Of a DNA stretch of 64,000 bases, positions 58,741-64,000 are shown piece by piece. Location: contig JBPOFA010000015.1 of assembly GCA_051251595.1 (NCBI GenBank), positions 30,622 through 94,621 on the forward strand, written 5' to 3'. The notes beneath the pieces are model-generated. The model saw only the letters and a list, made by a program, of their open reading frames with translations. It searched no databases and was not told the origin of the DNA. The stretch comes from NORP110 sp051251595 (GTDB lineage: Bacteria; Pseudomonadota; Alphaproteobacteria; Rhodobacterales; Rhodobacteraceae). The position numbers were made by a program, and so were the translations under genes. Within the stretch, counting starts at the first letter, position 1; the number at the start of each line of letters is the position of its first letter.

Positions 58741-60435
58741 ATGAATCTTTTGCAAAAAACCGCCTTTTGTTTACTGTGTACACTTGGCTCCCTTCCAATT
58801 GCCGCATACGCCAAGGATAAACCAAAACTTATCCTCCAAATTACCGTTGACCAGCTGCGTGGCGATATGCCTACCCGTCATTTGGATCAACTCGGGGAAG
58901 GCGGTTTCCGGTACCTGCTTGAGGAAGGCATTCATTACAACAATGCGCACCATACCCATGCAAACACCGAAACGATTGTGGGTCACACAACGCTGGCAAC
59001 TGGTGCCAACCCGGCAGCACACGGAATGGTCGGCAACCTTTGGTATGACCGCGAAGCCGGACGCACTGTCTATAACATCGAAGACCCGGATTATTCGATC
59101 CTCACCAGTGGTGCAGATGTGGACGATGCGACTGAAATCGATCCCACGCAGCGTGCCGCGACCAGTGATGGCCGTTCGCCACGAACAATCCTGACATCGA
59201 CATTTGGCGACGAATTGGCAATCAACACGGCCGGGGGCGCAAAAGTATTTGGCGTCTCGATCAAGGATCGCGGGGCCGTCGCGATGGCTGGACACGCGGG
59301 CAAGGCATTCTGGTTTTCGAAAGCCGCCGGAGAGTTCGTAACAAGCACCTACTACTATGATGCCTATCCCGATTGGGTCGATGCATGGAACGATAAAAGT
59401 CTGCCGCAAAGCTACAGTGGCCAGATGTGGGACCTCTTGAATCCGACCGACACCTATCTTTTCGGAGACCGCGATGACCAAGAGTGGGAGCCTGATTTTG
59501 CAGGGTTTGGCCGTACTTTTCCGCATCCATTGGGTAAGACCGAGGACAAGTACTTTACTACCCTTCTGACGCTCAGTCCTTTTGGTGATCGAATGACCGC
59601 CGACTTTGCAAAAACTCTGATCGACGCCGAAGGTTTGGGAGATGACGATGTGACCGACTTTTTGGGCGTCAGTTTCTCAGTCACCGATTATGTTGGCCAT
59701 TTCTTTGGCCCCTCGAGCCTTGAGGCCGAAGACAACCTGCTACAGCTTGATCGCACGCTGGCTGATCTCTTTGCCTATGTAGATGCGGAGATCGGTCTCG
59801 AAAACACCCTGATTGTATTGTCCGCTGACCACGGTACTCCGGAAGCGCCCGGCTATCTTGCCTCACTCGGGATGCCGGGAAGCTATGTTACGCCTGATGA
59901 ATGGGACACGGCACCCTCTGCTGAGCGGATCAAAAAGCGATTCGCAATAAATGGTCCGCTGTTCGAAGGCTATGACCATCCGTATTTGACTTTGGCTGCG
60001 GATGTTCGGAACGACCCCGAAATCGACAAGCCGGCACTTGAGACGGCTATTGCAGATGAACTGGTGACTTTCGAGGGTGTGGCCTACGCCATTCCTAGTG
60101 CACGCCTTAAAGAAGGCTCGGTCCCCGACAATGCGCTAATGCGCGCAGTGCTGAACAACTATCACCCGGACCGGTCAGGCGATATCTATGTCGTTTTTGA
60201 ACCAGAGTCGTTCATCAACGATATGGACGGACTATCTGTCACCGTCACCCACGGATCACCTTGGCGCTATGACACATTCGTTCCAATCTTTTTTGCGGGA
60301 CAGGGGATAGAGCCACAATCGGTGTCACGCCGGGTTCATACGATCGATGTCGCATTGACCCTGTCGGTCGTCGCAGCCACCAGACCACCGTCGGGAGCAA
60401 CCGGGGAGGTTCTGCTTGAAGTCCTGGGCCAGTAG
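58741..60435 (+). CDS. Exported alkaline phosphatase, PafA-like
   Basis: A 564-residue protein with a signal peptide (about 1-21, ends AAYA) and an alkaline-phosphatase/phosphodiesterase superfamily domain. KPKLILQITVDQLRGDM (about 27-43) gives the first metal Asp; HANTETIVGHTTLATGANPAAHGMVGN (key Thr nucleophile about residue 78) is the PafA-type active site; VLSADHGTPEAPGY (about 356-369) gives later metal ligands. It should hydrolyse phosphomonoesters in the periplasm. The ribosome-binding site is AGGATGTTCC. It neighbours decayed genes and may be part of a transferred region. Confidence 0.9.
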   Translation: MNLLQKTAFCLLCTLGSLPIAAYAKDKPKLILQITVDQLRGDMPTRHLDQLGEGGFRYLLEEGIHYNNAHHTHANTETIVGHTTLATGANPAAHGMVGNLWYDREAGRTVYNIEDPDYSILTSGADVDDATEIDPTQRAATSDGRSPRTILTSTFGDELAINTAGGAKVFGVSIKDRGAVAMAGHAGKAFWFSKAAGEFVTSTYYYDAYPDWVDAWNDKSLPQSYSGQMWDLLNPTDTYLFGDRDDQEWEPDFAGFGRTFPHPLGKTEDKYFTTLLTLSPFGDRMTADFAKTLIDAEGLGDDDVTDFLGVSFSVTDYVGHFFGPSSLEAEDNLLQLDRTLADLFAYVDAEIGLENTLIVLSADHGTPEAPGYLASLGMPGSYVTPDEWDTAPSAERIKKRFAINGPLFEGYDHPYLTLAADVRNDPEIDKPALETAIADELVTFEGVAYAIPSARLKEGSVPDNALMRAVLNNYHPDRSGDIYVVFEPESFINDMDGLSVTVTHGSPWRYDTFVPIFFAGQGIEPQSVSRRVHTIDVALTLSVVAATRPPSGATGEVLLEVLGQ

Positions 60436-60690
60436 CGAGGGAGAAAATTAGAAGGCAGCGATGCCTAAGATTGTGATCTATTGCACGACTGCTTTGTCCG
60501 CAAAATGGCCAACTACGCATCTGGCAGCGAAGGTCGGGTCTGAGCTGCGGTTTCAACCCATTGATGCGACATATGCGTTGAAGACGGTGCGCCGTCTTGC
60601 TGGGATTGCGGGTGATGGGGCAAGCCACGACAAGCGATTGCAAAACACGAGGCTGCACTCGGGGTTTCCCGGAATTGACACCGTTGCCGG

Positions 60691-61416
60691 TTAGAAAGGG
60701 GTTTGGAAACTGAACTGAGCAATGGCTGTCCTTAGAAAACTGCCTGCTGGGCCCAATGCTTTGTCTTTGTGCCTGGCCACGACGGTTTTGAAACGCGGCA
60801 TGGTGTCAGAAGAATCCCATTGCGCGGGTCGCAGTTCCACAAGATCTCCTCTGGCCAGATCAGCTTCGACCATTGGCCGCGGCATTGACCCCCAGCCGAT
60901 CCCTTGCTTGACCAGATCATTGCGCAACCGCACATCGCTGACGCGCCATTGGTCGACGCCCACGACGCCGTAAACGGTGCCGTCATTTGCGGTCTTGGGG
61001 TCTGAAACAACGATTTGCAGATGGTCGCGCATCGCCTCATTCGGGAAAAGCGGGGGGAGTTTTGCCAGAGGGTGTTCAGGGGCTGCTACGGCGACGAAAT
61101 CTATCTCGGCAATCAGAAGACTATCCAAATTTGGCTGCGGATTGGACATTAACAGGAAAAGACCAAGGTCGGCCTGATGATCCAAAAGATGCTGCGCGGG
61201 ATTTTGTGACGGAACAGCGTTGATCCGCAACTGGACCATGGGGAATTCCGCATGAAAACGACGCAAGGCGGGGGCGATCATCGACAGGGGAAGAAAGCTT
61301 TCAACCACAAGAACGATCTCGGCCTCTATCCCTTTTGATATGGTTTGGGCCTGGATGCGAAACGCGCCGATATCATCCATGACCCGCTGGATGCGTGGCA
61401 GCAGGGCGCGCCCTTG
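60691..61416 (-). pseudogene. LysR-type regulator lacking its DNA-binding domain
   Basis: About 241 residues of a LysR regulator remain: the linker helix (RALLPRIQRVMDDIGAFRIQAQ) and the whole effector-binding domain (EAEIVLVVESFLPLSMIAPAL to the end). The N-terminal winged helix of about 55-60 residues is missing. At about 61411-61419 the sequence switches to the antisense of a DODA-type dioxygenase, although the frame stays open to 61842 and hides the break. It cannot bind DNA in the normal way, so I call it a remnant. Confidence 0.8.
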
Positions 61417-61698
61417 AGCTTTCACAATCTCAGCCTGTTCCGAGGTGGTGGTGAAGTGCCGTCCGCTCAATTCGATGCATGGCTGCATGACGCCATGTCG
61501 GCTGCGCCTGACGCTCGGCGCGCGGCAATGTTGAATTGGGAAACCGCCCCCGCCGCGCGCATCTGTCATCGCGAAGAGGACCACTTGGTTCCAATCTTCG
61601 TGGCGCTTGGTGCTGCCGAGAATGAACCAGCAACGCGGATTTTCCATGACGTCAGCGAGACGCTCGGCATCACCGTTTCCAACTACAAGTTCGGCTAG
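61411..61698 (+). pseudogene. 3' fragment of a DODA-type extradiol ring-cleavage dioxygenase
   Basis: About 95 residues match the C-terminal third of class III (LigB/DODA) dioxygenases: LSFHNLSLFRGGGE, FDAWLHDAM, LNWETAPAARICHREEDHLVP with the conserved HxxEDHLxP, and the end SETLGITVSNYKFG. Full-length members have about 260-270 residues, and the upstream metal-binding His residues are gone. A LysR regulator usually sits divergent from such a gene; here both 5' ends and the promoters between them are deleted and the remains are joined. Confidence 0.82.
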
Positions 61699-61970
61699 AC
61701 CTTGTAGGGGAACTTTCCAAGGCCGTTTGCTGTCGGTTTCACCATTGAAAGGGCGGTCCGGTATGATCCGGGCTGTCTTTTCCCTACCATTTTGTCCGGC
61801 TTCAGGGGCTTGGGCTTTTGCTAAGTGCCTGTTGCCGAACAAGATACAACCAAGTTGGTGCAGAGTGTAAATGATGCTTCATCATGAGTCTGGCAGGCCA
61901 GCTTTGACCGCTTTATGCGCCATTTTACAATGAGTGGGTATGCAAATTTCCGATAAATCATTGAAAACGT
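61699..61970. other. Non-coding stretch before the tRNA fragment
   Basis: About 270 bases with no gene I can support. Part of the open frames here are continuations of the minus-strand frame through the dioxygenase remnant. Together with the tRNA fragment and the integrase leader (up to 62156) it forms a gap of about 460 bases. Confidence 0.5.
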
Positions 61971-62019
61971 TGGAGGCGAGTACCGGAATCGAACCGGTGT
62001 ACACGGATTTGCAATCCGC
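61971..62019 (-). mobile_element. 3' part of tRNA-Cys: probable attachment site
   Basis: The minus strand reads GCGGATTGCAAATCCG (anticodon arm with GCA, Cys), a variable loop, the TPsiC arm CCGGTTCGATTCCGG and the acceptor end CTCGCCTCCA. The 5' half (D arm and first acceptor strand) is absent; sequence upstream of the anticodon stem is unrelated. Such remnants arise when an integrase recombines in the anticodon loop. The chromosome side is to the left (3' side) and the element to the right; an intact tRNA-Cys is expected at the far end. Confidence 0.85.
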
Positions 62020-62156
62020 GCCAATCCGAAATCATAGCTGAACATACAGGCTCGCAAGTCTTTATTTATATTGTTATAACTGACAAATCATGCTCATAGT
62101 TGAACATTGGAGAACCGCCAAACGCACGCGATTCATGAGACTAAAAAGAGACTAAA

Positions 62157-63272
62157 ATGAAGCTCCGCCTGACTGATATGGCCATCAAGAAGCTATCGCA
62201 TCCCCCTAAAGGGCAAGTCACGCATTGGGATGAGTTGACGCCAGGCTTTGGTCTTAGATGCTCGGTCAAGAGTAAGTCTTTCGTGGTTATGTACGGCGAG
62301 AAACGCCAACTCAAAACGTTGGGACGCTATCCAAATCTGCCCCTTTCCGAAGCGAGAGCGGAAGCCAGACGGTTCTTCGTGCAGTACGAGGAAGGCCCGC
62401 TGTCACTTGGTGAGCCTTCAGTTTCCTTTGACCAGGCCAAAGAGAGGTTCTTGCGAGACTGCGAGGGGAGAAATAAGCCCCGCACGATTGCTGACTACAG
62501 TCGACTCTTAACAAAACATTTCCACTTTACTGCCGACCTTGACGAGATCAGTCGCCAAAAGATTATGAAGGTTATCTCGGGGCTGTCCAAGACACCCTCA
62601 GAGCAATCTCACGCTTATGTGGCGATCCGTACCATGATGAATTGGTGTGTGCGCCATGGATTGACTGAGCACTCGGTTGTGCCGCATATCAAACTGAGCA
62701 CTGCTCCGCGTAACCGTGTACTCGACGAACGGGAGCTGCAGGAAGTTTATCTCAGAGCGCTTGAGGTACCCTATCCCTTTGGTTCAATCATCCAGCTCCT
62801 TATCCTCACCGGACAACGCAGAACGGAAATCGGATCGTTGCGGCGTTCTTGGATGGTCGATGGCCAAGTCATTTTTCCTGAAGGCTTTGCCAAGAATAAG
62901 CGAGAACATCGTTTCCCGCTGTCTGAGATGGGGCGGGAAATCGTTGAAAGTCTTCCCGACACTGGAGATTTCTTGTTTCCCGCAGCCACTAATATTGAAA
63001 AGCCGTTTAGTGGCTGGGCGTGGCACAAGGCGCGGTTTGATGAAGGTTTGGAAGATGTAGGTGCTTACACTTTGCACGACCTGCGTCGCACCTTTGCAAC
63101 GATACACGCCAAGATCGGCACCCCTATACACGTGACTGAGAAACTGCTGAACCACGTAGCTGGAACGATTAGCGGTGTGGCGGCTGTGTACAACCGGCAC
63201 TCCTACGTTGAGGAAATGAGGGTGGCGGTTGCAGAGTATGACAATTACATCGCCAAGCTGATTGCGGCCTGA
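62157..63272 (+). CDS. Tyrosine-type integrase
   Basis: A 371-residue site-specific recombinase. An N-terminal DUF4102-like arm-binding domain (about 1-75, DELTPGFGLRCSVKSKSFVV) precedes the core-binding domain (about 90-175) and the catalytic domain with Arg221 (TGQRRTEI), Lys248 (FAKNKREH), His307-Arg310 (LHDLRRT), His333 (LLNHVAGT) and Tyr345 (VYNRHSY). All catalytic residues are intact. It begins about 135 bases from the tRNA-Cys remnant and reads away from it, as usual for tRNA-targeting elements. Confidence 0.95.
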   Translation: MKLRLTDMAIKKLSHPPKGQVTHWDELTPGFGLRCSVKSKSFVVMYGEKRQLKTLGRYPNLPLSEARAEARRFFVQYEEGPLSLGEPSVSFDQAKERFLRDCEGRNKPRTIADYSRLLTKHFHFTADLDEISRQKIMKVISGLSKTPSEQSHAYVAIRTMMNWCVRHGLTEHSVVPHIKLSTAPRNRVLDERELQEVYLRALEVPYPFGSIIQLLILTGQRRTEIGSLRRSWMVDGQVIFPEGFAKNKREHRFPLSEMGREIVESLPDTGDFLFPAATNIEKPFSGWAWHKARFDEGLEDVGAYTLHDLRRTFATIHAKIGTPIHVTEKLLNHVAGTISGVAAVYNRHSYVEEMRVAVAEYDNYIAKLIAA

Positions 63273-63343
63273 TAGGTTCGCCCTGCCTTGGTATTGTCGT
63301 AACCTAGGGCATCGCGATGCTCTTCAATCATGGAGAGATCGAG

Positions 63344-63544
63344 ATGCGGATACTTTCAAAACGCCAGCTCAAGGAGTTGGTTCTATACTCGCCACAACAC
63401 GTGGCCAGACTGGAAAAGGCCGGGGCGTTCCCACAGCGGATACAACTCGGCCCTAACAGGGTGGGATGGGTTGAGGACGAAGTGTTGAACTGGCTGCAAG
63501 AACGGCTGGATCGTCGCGAAGACCTGACCGACGCTCCCGTATAA
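63344..63544 (+). CDS. AlpA-like regulator / excisionase
   Basis: A 66-residue protein with a winged-helix of the AlpA/MerR-like phage regulator type: RILSKRQLKELVLYSPQHVARLEKAG, FPQRIQLGPNRVGW, EDEVLNWLQERL. These proteins activate or direct excision next to integrases such as that of P4. The ATG at 63344 has GGAGAGATCGAG; a start at 63317 is open. It lies 71 bases after the integrase and is followed by a terminator. Confidence 0.88.
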   Translation: MRILSKRQLKELVLYSPQHVARLEKAGAFPQRIQLGPNRVGWVEDEVLNWLQERLDRREDLTDAPV

Positions 63545-63552
63545 GGAGCAAG

Positions 63553-63587
63553 GGTGGCTGGGTGTGCACTATCCAGCCACCTATTTT
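63553..63587 (+). terminator. Terminator of the integrase-AlpA unit
   Basis: The 9-bp perfect stem GGTGGCTGG / CCAGCCACC with an 11-base loop is followed by TATTTTATA. It lies 8 bases past the AlpA-like stop. Confidence 0.85.
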
Positions 63588-63659
63588 ATACAGAAAAAGA
63601 ACCGCATTGCTGCTCTTTCACCCAGGAATCACTTTGCCAGCTCAATCCTAGAAAGCTAC

Positions 63660-64000
63660 CTAAGAAATACGGCATGAACGGCCAAATTGCATCGTCTTAG
63701 AGTCGAACCAATTAGATAATCGGTCAGGCGAGCGAACAGCACCGTCAGAAAAGAGTTCGTCGAAGAAATGGCTTCCGATCATCCCGATAACCAGCTGTGA
63801 AATATCTTCCGCTTTTTCCATCGACGCCGTTAGTGCTGATTGGATTCGCCCAAGCTTTTCTTCAGGAAGCGCCCATATTCTGGCTTCTACCGTTTCTGGG
63901 TTTCGCATGAGGTAGACCTTGGGCCTGTCGCGCTTTCGTGCCGCCCCAGGTGCTCGTTTAAGCCACTTTCCGTTCGAAAGCGACCGGGCTTTTCCAACCC
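63660..64000 (-). CDS. Unknown protein of the integrative element (partial, 5' end outside)
   Basis: The minus-strand frame is open from the right edge to the stop at 63660, giving at least 113 residues. An ATG at 63908 is inside it, but upstream codons read sensibly (SLSNGKWLKRAPGAARKRDRPKVYL), so the true start is probably beyond the window. The visible part is basic in its first 40 residues, then helical (ARIWALPEEKLGRIQSALTA). I do not recognise the family. It faces the AlpA-like gene. Confidence 0.65.
   Translation of the reverse strand, partial: VGKARSLSNGKWLKRAPGAARKRDRPKVYLMRNPETVEARIWALPEEKLGRIQSALTASMEKAEDISQLVIGMIGSHFFDELFSDGAVRSPDRLSNWFDSKTMQFGRSCRIS

Noticed and set aside
60461..60694. 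A 77-codon open frame after the phosphatase gene.
   Set aside because: No ribosome-binding site, no recognisable motif, and its end overlaps the LysR remnant's stop region; more likely non-coding.
61417..61842. Upstream extension of the LysR reading frame as a novel N-terminal domain or a frameshifted helix-turn-helix.
   Set aside because: The stretch is the antisense of the dioxygenase C-terminus, which reads as clear protein on the plus strand; no winged-helix motif can be restored by shifting frame.

Overview
The window looks like chromosomal DNA of a marine alphaproteobacterium, most probably Rhodobacterales (Roseobacter group). This is inferred from the Tad locus with short pilins carrying an Asp-Trp variant of the prepilin motif, the split coxB-ctaB-coxF-ctaG-coxC cluster without coxA beside it, the lysC-ptsP pair, GC-rich wobble positions and the types of neighbour genes. 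No rRNA, complete tRNA or CRISPR array was seen.

Layout. 1-8045 (minus strand): a Tad/Flp pilus locus read right to left: three small pilins, CpaB, the secretin CpaC, an OmpA-like lipoprotein, CpaE/TadZ, CpaF/TadA, TadB, and the first two codons of TadC at the left edge. 8406-13773: a soluble lytic transglycosylase, then a HAD-UbiA fusion facing a coupled DprE2-like / DprE1-like / YbhN-like set. Together these resemble a pathway for polyprenyl-phosphate-linked D-arabinose. 13921-20751 (minus): 3-oxoacid CoA-transferase, topA, dprA, tldD. 20927-30866 (plus): cytochrome c oxidase subunits II and III with assembly factors, SURF1, threonine synthase, an M16 peptidase, an acetyltransferase, an odd metallo-beta-lactamase-fold protein and a GlcD-type FAD oxidase. 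31008-44294: purine/MTA salvage (apt, mtnP), a SulP transporter, a flavin reductase, an acetyltransferase, a sulfotransferase, a fatty-acid desaturase, ptsP, lysC, a DUF1178 protein, a Nudix hydrolase, waaA and an ArsC/Spx-like protein.

44419-57542 is the metabolic accessory block: a polyol dehydrogenase, a zinc alcohol dehydrogenase, a large LuxR-type regulator, then a tightly coupled operon of two oligopeptide-type permeases, a fused double ATPase, a short HyuA-like ATP-dependent hydantoinase, two different DUF917 (thiohydantoin desulfurase family) proteins and the binding protein, closed by a strong terminator. I read it as uptake plus ring opening/desulfuration of a cyclic (thio)hydantoin-like compound; the substrate is not known.

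57596-64000 is a variable edge: a TauE/SafE exporter, a PafA-like phosphatase, then a deletion scar in which a LysR regulator without its DNA-binding domain is fused head to head with the last third of a DODA-type extradiol dioxygenase. A 3' fragment of tRNA-Cys follows directly, then a tyrosine integrase, an AlpA-like regulator and a gene running off the right edge. The geometry says an integrative element starts at the tRNA fragment and extends rightward beyond the window.
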